A stretch of 64,000 nt of DNA, taken from positions 186,001 through 250,000 of the forward strand of contig NZ_FOXO01000002.1 in NCBI RefSeq assembly GCF_900115735.1, given 5' to 3'. This DNA comes from Butyrivibrio proteoclasticus. GTDB lineage: Bacteria > Bacillota > Clostridia > Lachnospirales > Lachnospiraceae. This document shows positions 42,433-52,555 of this stretch, one piece after another. The notes below the pieces were generated by a model that was not told the DNA's origin, searched no databases, and worked only from the letters and a program-made list of their open reading frames with translations. The translations under genes and the position numbers were made by a program. The stretch's first letter is position 1, and every line of letters starts with the position of its first letter.

Positions 42433-42461
42433 TTTATTTTTTTATTAACTGCTATTATAAT
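42433..42461 (+). promoter_or_regulatory. Possible promoter of asp23-fakA
   Basis: A perfect -10 TATAAT at 42456-42461. The -35 position (TTTATT at 42433-42438) is poor. It is divergent from the rpmB promoter. Confidence 0.45.
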
Positions 42462-42517
42462 ACTATATGGTATGCGAAAAAGGCAGTCAGTAGCACTGCT
42501 TGTTAAGGAGGAATTAT

Positions 42518-42880
42518 ATGAAAGCTTCTGTGGTAAACACACACATGGGAAATATTTCTATTGATAATGAAGTTATTGCCCAGTATGCTGGTGCAGTCGC
42601 AATGGAATGCTTTGGAATTGTCGGAATGGCCAATGTTAACGTCAAGGATGGCCTTGTTAGCCTTCTTAAGCTTGATTCCATGACAAGAGGCATTAACGTT
42701 ACACTTGATGATAACAACAAGCTTAGACTTGACTTTCATGTTATAGTAGCTTATGGAGTTAGTATATCAGCAGTATCTGATAACCTTATCGACACTGTAA
42801 AATATAAAGTAGAAGAATTTACCGGGCTCGAAATCGAGAAGATTAATATCTACATCGAAGGCGTCCGTGTTATAGATTAA
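42518..42880 (+). CDS. Asp23/Gls24 family protein
   Basis: A 120-residue Asp23 (DUF322) protein. The core runs from GNISIDNEVIAQYAGAVAM to DFHVIVAYGVSISAV and ends with EIEKINIYIEGVRV. In Firmicutes these small proteins are encoded before the DAK/FakA gene, as here, and are linked to envelope stress. The ATG at 42518 follows AAGGAGGAATTAT; an in-frame TTG at 42500 would include the ribosome site. Confidence 0.92.
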   Translation: MKASVVNTHMGNISIDNEVIAQYAGAVAMECFGIVGMANVNVKDGLVSLLKLDSMTRGINVTLDDNNKLRLDFHVIVAYGVSISAVSDNLIDTVKYKVEEFTGLEIEKINIYIEGVRVID

Positions 42881-42913
42881 TTGGCTCGATTGAGTTCTAG
42901 GAGGAATTAAGTT

Positions 42914-44698
42914 TTGAGTAATAATGTAATTGACGCTAAGCTGTTGTCAAAAATGTTTTTAGCTGGTGCCAAGAATCTTGAGGCAAAAAAGGAATGGATA
43001 AACGAACTTAACGTTTTCCCTGTTCCGGATGGAGATACAGGCACAAATATGACAATGACTATCATGTCAGCAGCTAAAGAGGTTTCAGGTCTTGGCGATA
43101 GCAGCGACATGGCATCCATTTGTAAGGCTATTTCATCTGGTTCACTTCGTGGAGCCAGAGGTAACTCCGGAGTTATTCTTTCACAGCTCCTTAGAGGATT
43201 TACCAAGATTGTAAAAGAACATGATGAAGTTAATGTAGAGATTCTTTCAGCTGCTTTTGATAAGGCTGTAGAAACTGCATATAAGGCTGTAATGAAGCCT
43301 AAGGAAGGAACAATCCTTACTGTTGCAAAGGGAGCGGCAGAAAAAGCCCACGAACTTGCAGTAGAGGGAACGGATGATATCGAGTATTTCTGCAGCGAAG
43401 TTATTAAATATGCAGATGAAGTGCTTGCCAAGACACCGGATATGCTCCCTGTTCTTAAGCAGGCTGGTGTTGTAGACTCTGGCGGACAGGGCCTTATGCA
43501 GGTTCTTAAGGGTGCTCTTGATTGCTATCTTGGAAAAGAAATTGATCTTTCCATAAATGAAGAAGCTATGACACCTGGTGCAAAGGCTGGCGCAGCTGGC
43601 AAGGAAGTTGAAGAAGCTGATATTAAATTTGGTTATTGCACAGAATTTATTGTTCTTTTGTCTAAACCTCTTAATATCAAGCAGGAGATAGACTTTAAGT
43701 CTTTCCTTGAATCCATTGGTGACAGCATTGTAATGGTGGCTGATGACGAAATCTGTAAAGTTCACGTACATTCCAATGATCCTGGTCTTGCTATTCAGAG
43801 AGCTCTTATGTATGGTCAGCTTTCAAACATGAAGATTGACAATATGAGAATGGAGCACAGAGAGAAACTATTCCATGAAAATAATGATGGTTCTTGGGCT
43901 GAAATTAAGACTGAGATAAATGGTGCTGCTGAGCTTACACCTACATATTTACCTGGTGATGATATTCCGCTTGGTGATAGGGTTGAACTTAATGATGAGA
44001 AGGAAGAAACTCCTGAGATGCCTCACAAAGAAGTTGGTTTTGTTACTGTATGTGCTGGCGATGGTCTTGCAGAGATATTCAGAGGACTTGGTGTTGATTA
44101 TGTCATTGAAGGTGGACAGACAATGAACCCTAGCACAGCAGACATTATGGATGCTGTTGAAAAGGTTAATGCTGATACTGTCATTGTGCTTCCTAATAAT
44201 AAGAATATTATTCTTGCAGCTAATCAAGCAGCAATTATGGCAGAGGATTCAGATGATGGTAAAAAGATTGTAGTTGTTCCTTCAAAGACAGTGCCTCAGG
44301 GAGTAACGGCTATAATCAACTTCGTTCCTGATGTGGCGCTTGAAGATAATATAGCAGCTATGACGGATTCTCTTTCAACAGTTAACACAGGTGAAGTGAC
44401 ATATGCTGTAAGAGATACAGTTATTGATGATGTTCAGATTAAACAGGGCGATTACATGGGTATTGGCGATTCAGGAATTCTTTCGGTAGGAGCTGAAATC
44501 GCTGATGTAACTTATAACATGCTTGAAAAGATGATGAATGACGATCTAGAACTTATCAGTGTTTATTATGGTGATGAAGTTGAAGAAAAAGATGCTGAGG
44601 ATTTAAAGAATAAAATCAGTGAAAAGTATCCTCAGTGTGATGTGGAACTTCAGTATGGCGGGCAACCAATATATTACTATATAGTTTCTGCAGAATAA
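42914..44698 (+). CDS. DAK-domain fatty acid kinase subunit, FakA/YloV-like
   Basis: A 594-residue protein. The N-terminal DAK phosphatase-like nucleotide domain has FPVPDGDTGTNMTMTI (about 33-48) and SRGARGNSGVILSQL-type sequence near 77. A middle domain and a C-terminal DegV-like segment follow. In Staphylococcus, FakA phosphorylates fatty acids bound to FakB (DegV family); a DegV gene lies two genes downstream here. The start is TTG at 42914 with AGGAGG nine bases upstream. Confidence 0.9.
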   Translation: MSNNVIDAKLLSKMFLAGAKNLEAKKEWINELNVFPVPDGDTGTNMTMTIMSAAKEVSGLGDSSDMASICKAISSGSLRGARGNSGVILSQLLRGFTKIVKEHDEVNVEILSAAFDKAVETAYKAVMKPKEGTILTVAKGAAEKAHELAVEGTDDIEYFCSEVIKYADEVLAKTPDMLPVLKQAGVVDSGGQGLMQVLKGALDCYLGKEIDLSINEEAMTPGAKAGAAGKEVEEADIKFGYCTEFIVLLSKPLNIKQEIDFKSFLESIGDSIVMVADDEICKVHVHSNDPGLAIQRALMYGQLSNMKIDNMRMEHREKLFHENNDGSWAEIKTEINGAAELTPTYLPGDDIPLGDRVELNDEKEETPEMPHKEVGFVTVCAGDGLAEIFRGLGVDYVIEGGQTMNPSTADIMDAVEKVNADTVIVLPNNKNIILAANQAAIMAEDSDDGKKIVVVPSKTVPQGVTAIINFVPDVALEDNIAAMTDSLSTVNTGEVTYAVRDTVIDDVQIKQGDYMGIGDSGILSVGAEIADVTYNMLEKMMNDDLELISVYYGDEVEEKDAEDLKNKISEKYPQCDVELQYGGQPIYYYIVSAE

Positions 44699-44712
44699 TT
44701 ATAGATTAACCA

Positions 44713-44747
44713 TGAGCCAGGCTTTATTTGCCTGGCTTTAATTTTCT
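44713..44747 (+). terminator. Terminator after the FakA-like gene
   Basis: AGCCAGGC (44715-44722) and GCCTGGCT (44730-44737) around TTTATTT, followed by TTAATTTTCTTT. Confidence 0.88.
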
Positions 44748-44764
44748 TTATTGCGAGGTGTATT

Positions 44765-46834
44765 TTGGGGAGCAGAGAACTTGAAGAGAGAGTTATAAAT
44801 TTAAAAGGCATTGGAGAAAAAACTGCAAAGCTTTTTGAAAAATGTGGTGTTTATACATGCGGAGATTTGATCAGGTATTATCCAAGAACATACGATATTT
44901 ATGGAAATATTGTAAACGCGTGTGATATGAAGCCTGGCGAGGTTAATGCATGTAAACTTACAATTATTGGAAGTATTGTTAAGAGAAGAGTAAGAAATCT
45001 TTCAATCATTGCATTTGAAGCTGCTGATCAGACTGCCAGAGTAAAAATGACATATTTTAACGCTCCTTATCTTGCAAGTGTGTTAAAGCCAGGAACAAGT
45101 CATGTATTTAGAGGCACGGTTCAAAAAAAAGGAAATTTTCTTGCAATGGATCAGCCTAAAATGTATAAACTTGATGAGTATATGTCTCTTGTGGGACAGA
45201 TGCAGCCTAGATATCCTTTGGTTAAGGGATTAACAAATAATATTGTAATAAAGGCGATGCATGAAGCTTTCAAAAGTACAGGAAAATTTGAAGAATATCT
45301 TCCGGAGGATATAATTAAAAGCCATAATCTTATAAGCTATAGTGAAGCAACGGTAGGCATCCATTTTCCTTCAAATGAGAAAGCACTTGAAAAAGCCAGA
45401 AGGCGACTTGCTTATGATGAGTTTTTGCTTTTTGTGCTTAAATTAAGACTGCTAAAAAAATCGCAGGAAATAATTAAGAATGTGTATCCTATGATTGATG
45501 TAGCGGACACAAAACGACTCTTAGAAAAACTTCCATATAAGCTTACTAATGCTCAGATGAGCGCCTGGGAAGATATAAAAAGTGATCTTTCGGGCGAAAC
45601 GGTTATGAACAGGCTTATTCAGGGAGATGTGGGATCGGGAAAAACTATTATTTCTTTACTTGCTCTTTTGACGGCAGCTGCAAATGGATATCAAGGAGCT
45701 CTTATGGCACCTACTGAAGTTTTGGCTGCGCAGCATTATGAGAGCTTCATGGATATTATTAACAAATATGGTCTGAAGGCGTTAAAGCCTGTTCTTTTGA
45801 CGGGAGCACTTTCTGCAAAGGAAAAGAAAGAAGCTCAAAGAAAGATAAGTGAGGGAGAGGTTAACTGCATAATAGGTACAAATGCACTTATTCAGGAGAA
45901 GGTGAATTATAAAAATCTTGCTCTTGTGGTTACGGATGAACAGCACAGATTCGGAGTTCGTCAGAGAGAATCACTGGCAGGAAAAGGCGATAAGGTACAT
46001 GTTCTTTTGATGAGTGCCACTCCTATTCCTCGAACACTTGCAATCATTCTTTATGGTGATCTGCACATTTCAATAGTTAATGAAATGCCGGGTGGAAGAA
46101 AGCCAATAAAGAACTGTGTTGTAGGAACAGATTACAGACCTACAGCTTATAAGTTTATAAAAAGCCAGGTTGAAGCAGGACATCAGGCTTATGTGATTTG
46201 TCCGATGATTGAAGAGGGTGAACTTGATAACGTTGAAAATGTCACTGATTATACAGAAAAACTTAGGGCGGCTCTGCCATCAGGTATAAGAGTTGACATG
46301 CTTCACGGAAAAATGAAGCCGCTTGAAAAAGACAAAATAATGGATGCTTTTGCAAGGAAAGACATCGATGTTCTTGTCTCTACAACTGTTATAGAAGTTG
46401 GTATAAATGTTCCAAATGCCACAGTTATGATGATTGAGAATGCTGAGCGATTTGGACTTTCACAGCTTCATCAGCTTCGTGGAAGAGTAGGAAGAGGAGA
46501 TGCACAGTCTTATTGCATTTTCCTTAACACCTCTGATTCGAAGGAAGCCAGGGAAAGACTTGATATTATGAATAAATCTAATGATGGTTTTAAAATTGCT
46601 GAAGAGGATTTAAGGCAAAGAGGTCCTGGCGATTTATTTGGCGTTCGACAAAGCGGTGATCTTAATTTTCGTGTTGGCGATATATATCATGACAGTGATC
46701 TTGTTAAAGAATCAGCAATGGATGCTGACAGAATTTTGGCAAAAGATCCAGACCTTGAGATGACACAACATAGTGTATTAAAAGAATTGCTGCGCACAAA
46801 ATCGGCAAATTCAGTTGACTTTGCAACATTATAA
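44765..46834 (+). CDS. recG: ATP-dependent DNA helicase RecG
   Basis: A 689-residue RecG. The N-terminal wedge/OB domain binds branched DNA. The helicase core has QGDVGSGKTIISLLAL (Walker A, near residue 288), TDEQHRFGVRQRE (DEQH box), MSATPIPRTLA, and the motif VI region QLRGRVGRGDAQSYC. It remodels stalled forks and Holliday junctions. The start is TTG at 44765, behind GCGAGGTG. Length is standard. Confidence 0.97.
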   Translation: MGSRELEERVINLKGIGEKTAKLFEKCGVYTCGDLIRYYPRTYDIYGNIVNACDMKPGEVNACKLTIIGSIVKRRVRNLSIIAFEAADQTARVKMTYFNAPYLASVLKPGTSHVFRGTVQKKGNFLAMDQPKMYKLDEYMSLVGQMQPRYPLVKGLTNNIVIKAMHEAFKSTGKFEEYLPEDIIKSHNLISYSEATVGIHFPSNEKALEKARRRLAYDEFLLFVLKLRLLKKSQEIIKNVYPMIDVADTKRLLEKLPYKLTNAQMSAWEDIKSDLSGETVMNRLIQGDVGSGKTIISLLALLTAAANGYQGALMAPTEVLAAQHYESFMDIINKYGLKALKPVLLTGALSAKEKKEAQRKISEGEVNCIIGTNALIQEKVNYKNLALVVTDEQHRFGVRQRESLAGKGDKVHVLLMSATPIPRTLAIILYGDLHISIVNEMPGGRKPIKNCVVGTDYRPTAYKFIKSQVEAGHQAYVICPMIEEGELDNVENVTDYTEKLRAALPSGIRVDMLHGKMKPLEKDKIMDAFARKDIDVLVSTTVIEVGINVPNATVMMIENAERFGLSQLHQLRGRVGRGDAQSYCIFLNTSDSKEARERLDIMNKSNDGFKIAEEDLRQRGPGDLFGVRQSGDLNFRVGDIYHDSDLVKESAMDADRILAKDPDLEMTQHSVLKELLRTKSANSVDFATL

Positions 46835-46843
46835 AAGTAATAT
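46815..46843 (+). promoter_or_regulatory. Promoter of the degV-like gene
   Basis: -35 TTGACT at 46815-46820 within the last recG codons, a 17-base spacer and -10 TAATAT at 46838-46843. Confidence 0.65.
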
Positions 46844-46868
46844 TATTCTAGTGTAATAGTAAGAAAAT

Positions 46869-46909
46869 AGGAGGATTATCGGCTTTTTTGTCGGTAGAAT
46901 ATCTATATT
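46869..46909 (+). promoter_or_regulatory. Displaced ribosome site with intervening hairpin
   Basis: A perfect AGGAGG at 46869-46874 is 35 bases from the only usable start codon at 46910, since an in-frame TAG sits at 46895. Between them TATCGGC-TTTTTT-GTCGGTA (46877-46896) can fold. An additional ATT/AAT pairing outside it would bring the site to about ten bases from the ATG. No other ribosome site is visible. Confidence 0.5.
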
Positions 46910-47779
46910 ATGTCTAAAATTGCAGTTGTTACAGATAGTAATAGTGGTGTAACTCAAAGTCAGGCCAATGAATTAGGGCTTTTTGTTGTTCCTATGCCGT
47001 TTATGATAAATGATCAGGATTTTTATGAAGATATAAATCTTACGCAGGAGCAATTTTATACCAAACTTGGCGAGGACGCTGCCGTTTCAACAAGCCAGCC
47101 AACTCCGGATTCACTTATGACTCTTTGGGATAAGGTTTTGCAGGATTATGACCAGATTATATATATTCCTATGAGCAGCGGACTTTCAGGTTCCTGCCAG
47201 AGTGCGTATATGATCGCACAGGAAGAATATGAGGGAAAGGTTTTTGTTGTTGATAACCAGAGAATATCTGTTACTCAAAGACAATCTGCTCTTGATGCAC
47301 TTGAGATGGCAAAAGCCGGCTTATCAGCAGAAGAGATTGTCAAAAACCTTATGGATAATAAATTTGAGTCAAGTATATATATTATGCTTGATACTCTTTA
47401 TTATCTAAAAAAAGGCGGAAGGATAACACCTGCTGCGGCAGCTCTTGGAACACTCCTTCGTTTAAAACCTGTTCTCCAGATACAGGGTGAGAAGCTTGAT
47501 GCATTTGCTAAAGCTCGTACGACCAATCAGGGTAAAAACATAATGATAAATGCCATAAAGGCTGACATCGAAAACAGATTCGGTGGTATGGAGGCAAAAG
47601 ATTTTTATATTGCATGTGCTTATACTAAGGATTTAGAAGCAGCTACAGCTTGGAAAAAAGAAGTAGAAGAAGCATTCCCTGGATTTGATATCCATATGGA
47701 TCCGCTTTCTTTATCAGTTGCCTGCCACATTGGACCAGGGGCTTTGGCAGTAACTGTTACCAAAAAATTACATTTTTAG
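46910..47779 (+). CDS. DegV-family fatty-acid-binding protein (FakB-like)
   Basis: A 289-residue DegV protein. It begins IAVVTDSNSGV and has the lipid-pocket motifs AAVSTSQPTPDSL (near residue 60) and HIGPGALAVTV at the end. FakB proteins present fatty acids to FakA, and a FakA-like gene is at 42914, so the two probably act together in exogenous fatty acid uptake. The ligand cannot be read from sequence. Confidence 0.9.
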   Translation: MSKIAVVTDSNSGVTQSQANELGLFVVPMPFMINDQDFYEDINLTQEQFYTKLGEDAAVSTSQPTPDSLMTLWDKVLQDYDQIIYIPMSSGLSGSCQSAYMIAQEEYEGKVFVVDNQRISVTQRQSALDALEMAKAGLSAEEIVKNLMDNKFESSIYIMLDTLYYLKKGGRITPAAAALGTLLRLKPVLQIQGEKLDAFAKARTTNQGKNIMINAIKADIENRFGGMEAKDFYIACAYTKDLEAATAWKKEVEEAFPGFDIHMDPLSLSVACHIGPGALAVTVTKKLHF

Positions 47780-47824
47780 TTTGAATTTATATTATTAGAA
47801 AATAGTTTTGAAAAGGGGTTTTGA

Positions 47825-49747
47825 ATGGCTGCATACGAACAATATGACGCTTCTAGTATTACTGTTTTGGAGGGCCTTGAGGCTGTAAGGAAGCGTCCTG
47901 GTATGTATATTGGCAGTGTTTCTACAAGAGGTCTTAATCATCTTGTTTATGAAATTGTAGATAACGCTGTCGATGAACATCTTGCAGGTTTCTGCACAAA
48001 AATCCATGTTACTTTAGAGGCTGATGGTTCAGCTACAGTTGAAGATAATGGTAGAGGTATTCCTGTAGGAATGCATGCTAAAGGCGTAACTGCTGAGCGT
48101 GTCGTTCTTACTACTCTTCATGCCGGTGGAAAATTTGATAATAATGCATATAAGACCAGCGGTGGTCTTCATGGTGTTGGCTCATCTGTTGTAAATGCTT
48201 TGTCAACAAGGATGAGCGTCAGAATTAAAAAAGATGGCTATATTTATGAAGACAGTTATGAGAGAGGTATTCCAACAACTAAGCTTGAGAATGGCCTTTT
48301 AGTTCCTGTTGGCACAACAAAAGAAAATGGAACTACTATAAACTTTTTGCCAGATGATACTATCTTTGAAAAAACAAGGTTCAAGGAAGATGATATTAAG
48401 TCAAGACTACATGAAACTGCTTATCTTAATCCTTCACTTACGATAGTTTTTCAAGATAAGCGACCTGGTGTAGAGGAGTATGTTGAATTCCATGAGCCTG
48501 ACGGAATCACAGGATTTATCAAGGATATGAACAAGTCAAAAGAGGCTGTTCATGATGTTATATCTTTTTCTGGTGAAAGCGAAGGTGTAGAGGTTGAAGT
48601 AGCATTTCAGTATGTTAATGAATTCCATGAGGAAGTTCTTGGATTTTGTAATAATATCTATAATGCAGAAGGCGGTACACATCTAACCGGCTTTAAGACA
48701 ATGTTTACCAATGTCATAAACCAGTATGCCAGAGAGCTTAACATATTAAAGGACAAAGACAATAACTTCACGGGTACCGATGTAAGAAACGGTATGACTG
48801 CTGTTGTTTCAATAAAGCATCCGGATCCAAGATTTGAAGGACAGACAAAGACAAAGCTTGATAATCAGGATGCAGCCAAGATTGTTTCCAAGATTACAGG
48901 CGAAGAAGTTACAAGGTTCTTTGACAGAAATATTGAAACATTAAAGGCGATAATTGCTTGCGCTGAAAAAGCTGCCAAAATCAGGAAAACAGAAGAAAAA
49001 GCTAAGACTAATATGCTTACAAAGCAGAAGTACTCATTTGATTCAAATGGTAAGCTTGCTAACTGTATCAGCAAGGATGCTTCTAAATGTGAGATATTCA
49101 TAGTCGAGGGAGATTCTGCCGGTGGCAGCGCTAAAATGGCCCGAGATAGGAACTTCCAGGCAATATTACCTATTAGAGGAAAAATACTTAACGTTGAAAA
49201 AGCAAGTATTGATAAAGTCTTGGCTAATGCAGAGATAAAGACAATGATCAATGCCTTTGGCTGCGGATTTTCTGAAGGATACGGCAATGATTTTGATATA
49301 AACAAATTAAGATATGACAAAATTATTATCATGGCCGATGCCGATGTCGATGGTGAGCATATTTCTACGCTTCTTTTGACATTATTCTACAGATTTATGC
49401 CAGAGCTTATTTTCCAGGGACATGTTTATATTGCTATGCCTCCTCTTTATAAGGCTTTGCCTGCCAGAGGAAAAGAAGAATATCTCTATGATGACAGTGC
49501 GCTTGCAAAATACAGGAATACTCATAAGGGTTCTTTTACTCTCCAGAGATATAAAGGTCTTGGTGAGATGGATCCCGCTCAGCTTTGGGAGACAACACTT
49601 GATCCGGAAAAGAGATTATTAAAGCTTGTTGAGATTGAGGATGCTAAGATGGCATCTCAGATGACAGAGCTTCTTATGGGAATCGATGTGCCTCCAAGAC
49701 GTGATTTTATACATCAGCATGCAACTGATGCTGAATTAGATATTTAA
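47825..49747 (+). CDS. parE: Type II topoisomerase subunit B, ParE-like
   Basis: A 640-residue GHKL/TOPRIM protein. Motifs in order: EIVDNAVDEHLAG, EDNGRGIPVG and GGLHGVGSSVVNAL in the ATPase domain, QTKTKLDN in the transducer, and VEGDSAGGSA and MADADVDGEHI in the TOPRIM domain. The length excludes the longer proteobacterial GyrB. GyrB and ParE are hard to tell apart; I prefer ParE because the partner downstream lacks a GyrA box. AAAAGGGG precedes the ATG. Confidence 0.8.
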   Translation: MAAYEQYDASSITVLEGLEAVRKRPGMYIGSVSTRGLNHLVYEIVDNAVDEHLAGFCTKIHVTLEADGSATVEDNGRGIPVGMHAKGVTAERVVLTTLHAGGKFDNNAYKTSGGLHGVGSSVVNALSTRMSVRIKKDGYIYEDSYERGIPTTKLENGLLVPVGTTKENGTTINFLPDDTIFEKTRFKEDDIKSRLHETAYLNPSLTIVFQDKRPGVEEYVEFHEPDGITGFIKDMNKSKEAVHDVISFSGESEGVEVEVAFQYVNEFHEEVLGFCNNIYNAEGGTHLTGFKTMFTNVINQYARELNILKDKDNNFTGTDVRNGMTAVVSIKHPDPRFEGQTKTKLDNQDAAKIVSKITGEEVTRFFDRNIETLKAIIACAEKAAKIRKTEEKAKTNMLTKQKYSFDSNGKLANCISKDASKCEIFIVEGDSAGGSAKMARDRNFQAILPIRGKILNVEKASIDKVLANAEIKTMINAFGCGFSEGYGNDFDINKLRYDKIIIMADADVDGEHISTLLLTLFYRFMPELIFQGHVYIAMPPLYKALPARGKEEYLYDDSALAKYRNTHKGSFTLQRYKGLGEMDPAQLWETTLDPEKRLLKLVEIEDAKMASQMTELLMGIDVPPRRDFIHQHATDAELDI

Positions 49748-49767
49748 GGTTTGTTAGGGGAATAACA

Positions 49768-52005
49768 GTGGAAGATAGAATTATTAGAACCGAATACTCT
49801 GAAGTAATGCAGAAGTCTTTCATAGATTATGCCATGAGTGTCATAATCGCGAGAGCTCTTCCTGATATCAGGGATGGACTTAAGCCGGTTCAGAGAAGAA
49901 CTTTATACGATATGTATGAACTGGGCATAAGATATGACAGACCATACAGAAAAAGTGCCAGAATTGTCGGCGATACCATGGGTAAGTATCATCCACATGG
50001 TGATAGCTCAATTTATGACTGCCTTGTCGTTATGACACAGGATTTCAAAAAGATGATTCCTCTTGTGGATGGTCATGGAAACTTTGGCAATATCGAAGGT
50101 GATGGCGCAGCTGCAATGCGTTACACAGAGGCAAGACTTTCGAAGGTTACTCAGGAGAATTTTCTTCAGGACCTTGATAAGGATGTAGTAGATTTTTTAC
50201 CAAACTTTGATGAGACAGAAAGAGAACCATCAGTTCTTCCTGTAAAGATACCGAATTTTCTTATAAATGGTTCTGAAGGTATTGCGGTAGGTATGGCAAC
50301 AAGCACACCTCCTCATAATCTTGCAGAAGTAATTGATGCTGAAATCGCATATATTCAGGATGATTCTTTAACTACAAAAGATCTCATGAAATATATCAAA
50401 GGACCTGATTTTCCTACCGGTGGTGTTGTAATTAATAAGGATGAACTTAGAAACATATATGAGACCGGTTCAGGTAAGATCAAGATCAGAGGTAAGGTTG
50501 AGACTGAGAAGGGCAAAAACGGCCACATAAATCTTGTTATTACAGAGATTCCTTACACAATGATCGGTGCCGGTATTGGTAAGTTTATGGCTGATGTAGC
50601 TGAACTTGCTGAAAAGAAAATCACAAATGATATTGTTGATATTTCTAACCAGTCCTCAAAAGAAGGTATCAGAATTGTAATTGAATTAAAAAAAGATACA
50701 GATGTAGAAAACTTTACAAATCTTCTTTACAAGAAGACTAAACTTGAAGATACTTTCGGCGTAAATATGCTTGCTATCGATAATGGCAGGCCAGAGACTA
50801 TGTCACTTAAGGAAATCATGAGAGCATGTACTGATTTCCAGTTTGAAGTAGCAACCAGGAAGTATACAACGCTTCTTAAAAAAGAGCAGGAAAAGAAAGA
50901 AATACAGGAAGGTCTCATTAAAGCCTGCAATGTAATTGATCTTGTTATCGAAATTCTCAGAGGATCAAAGGACAGAAGCATGGCTAAGAACTGTCTTGTT
51001 AACGGTGTGACAGAGGGAATTAATTTCAAGTCAAGAGAATCAAAAGCAATGGCTTCACAGCTTATGTTTACTGAAGCACAGGCTGATGCAATCCTTGAAA
51101 TGAGACTATATAAACTCATTGGACTTGAACTTGATGCACTTATTAAAGAGCATGAAGAGACTGTAGCTAATATTTTCAAGTATGAAGATATTCTTGAGAG
51201 CCATGATTCAATGTCTCTTGTAATACAAAATGATCTGAACAAGATAAAAAAAGAGTACCAGTCTCCCAGAAAGACTATCATAGATAACAGAGAAACAGCT
51301 GTTTATGAAGAAAAACCTGTTGAAGAGACTGATGTTGCATTTATTATGGACAGATTTGGATATGCAAAGACCATAGATGCCAACACCTATGAGAAGAACA
51401 AAGAGACAATCCAGGCTGAGTTTAAGTTCTCATTTATTATGAAAAATACAGGTAAGGTATGTTTCTTTACAAATGCTGGTAATTTGCATACTGTAAAGGC
51501 AATGGACCTTCCTCAGGGCAAAATGAGAGACAAGGGAATTCCTATTGATAATGTCAGCAATTTTGATACTTCAAAAGAAACCATAATCCTTGCTGCAAGT
51601 CAGTCTGAGCTTAATCTATACAGGTTGGTATTTACTACAAAACAGGCTATGATGAAGATTGTTGATGGTGGCGAATTTGATGTTTCAAAGAGAACAGTTG
51701 CTGCAACAAAGCTTATGGATGATGACGAAGTTGTAAATGTTGAAGTTATTCATACACAAAAGACTGTTATTCTTAGATCAAACGATGGCTATTTCCTCCG
51801 TTTCTATGTTGAAACGATTCCGGAGAAAAAGAAAGCTGCTGTTGGTGTCAGAGGAATGAGACTTGGAAAGAACGACTACATCAGAGATGTTTATTACCTT
51901 AACGATATGGAAGAAAAGATGATCGAACACAATGATAAAGAATTGCAGCTCGGACATCTCAAAGTTACAAGTAGAGATACAAAAGGAACAAAGGTGAGAT
52001 TATGA
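49768..52005 (+). CDS. parC: Type II topoisomerase subunit A, ParC-like
   Basis: A 745-residue DNA-cleaving subunit. The quinolone-region segment is GKYHPHGDSSIYDCLVVMTQ. The catalytic Tyr is in AAMRYTEARLSK. The C-terminal beta-pinwheel has no QRRGGKG-type GyrA box: the corresponding stretch after VAFIMDRFGYAKTIDANTYE is replaced. This favours topoisomerase IV (decatenation) over gyrase. The start is a GTG at 49768 with TAGGGG upstream. The last four bases overlap rsmD. Confidence 0.8.
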   Translation: MEDRIIRTEYSEVMQKSFIDYAMSVIIARALPDIRDGLKPVQRRTLYDMYELGIRYDRPYRKSARIVGDTMGKYHPHGDSSIYDCLVVMTQDFKKMIPLVDGHGNFGNIEGDGAAAMRYTEARLSKVTQENFLQDLDKDVVDFLPNFDETEREPSVLPVKIPNFLINGSEGIAVGMATSTPPHNLAEVIDAEIAYIQDDSLTTKDLMKYIKGPDFPTGGVVINKDELRNIYETGSGKIKIRGKVETEKGKNGHINLVITEIPYTMIGAGIGKFMADVAELAEKKITNDIVDISNQSSKEGIRIVIELKKDTDVENFTNLLYKKTKLEDTFGVNMLAIDNGRPETMSLKEIMRACTDFQFEVATRKYTTLLKKEQEKKEIQEGLIKACNVIDLVIEILRGSKDRSMAKNCLVNGVTEGINFKSRESKAMASQLMFTEAQADAILEMRLYKLIGLELDALIKEHEETVANIFKYEDILESHDSMSLVIQNDLNKIKKEYQSPRKTIIDNRETAVYEEKPVEETDVAFIMDRFGYAKTIDANTYEKNKETIQAEFKFSFIMKNTGKVCFFTNAGNLHTVKAMDLPQGKMRDKGIPIDNVSNFDTSKETIILAASQSELNLYRLVFTTKQAMMKIVDGGEFDVSKRTVAATKLMDDDEVVNVEVIHTQKTVILRSNDGYFLRFYVETIPEKKKAAVGVRGMRLGKNDYIRDVYYLNDMEEKMIEHNDKELQLGHLKVTSRDTKGTKVRL

Positions 52006-52553
52006 GAGTAATTGCAGGTTCAGCTAGAAGATTACGATTAATAACTCCTGAAGGAAATGACACAAGACCTACACAGGACAGAATAAAAGAGACACTTTTC
52101 AATATGATACAGAATCAGGTTCCAGGAGCCGTATTTGTAGATCTTTTTTCAGGAAGCGGCGGAATTGGCATTGAAGCTCTCTCAAGAGGTGCCTCAAAGG
52201 CATACTTCATTGAAAATGCTAATTCAGCATACAAATGCATTATGGAGAACCTGAAAACTACTCATTTTGAGGATGTTTCAACTGTTCTTAAACAGGATGT
52301 TGTTCTGGGACTTAGGAATGTTCACGAAAAAGAAGTCGATATTATCTTTATTGATCCTCCTTATCATGAGGATCTTTATGAGAGAACATTATCTCAATTA
52401 TCGAATATGGACTATGTAACTCCTAATACCATGATCATTGTAGAAAGTGCACTTGATTTGGATTTCTCATTTGCAAGTGATTATGGCTTTGAAGTTAGAA
52501 GAGAAAAAGAATACAAAACAAATAAACATGTATTTCTTTATAGAAAGGAGTAA
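52002..52553 (+). CDS. rsmD: 16S rRNA (guanine966-N2)-methyltransferase RsmD
   Basis: A 183-residue SAM-dependent methyltransferase. The SAM-binding motif is VFVDLFSGSGGIGIEALSRG and the catalytic motif is IFIDPPYHEDLY. It starts ATG-A overlapping the parC stop, and coaD follows after two bases. rsmD-coaD is a common pair. Confidence 0.95.
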   Translation: MRVIAGSARRLRLITPEGNDTRPTQDRIKETLFNMIQNQVPGAVFVDLFSGSGGIGIEALSRGASKAYFIENANSAYKCIMENLKTTHFEDVSTVLKQDVVLGLRNVHEKEVDIIFIDPPYHEDLYERTLSQLSNMDYVTPNTMIIVESALDLDFSFASDYGFEVRREKEYKTNKHVFLYRKE

Positions 52554-52555
52554 CT

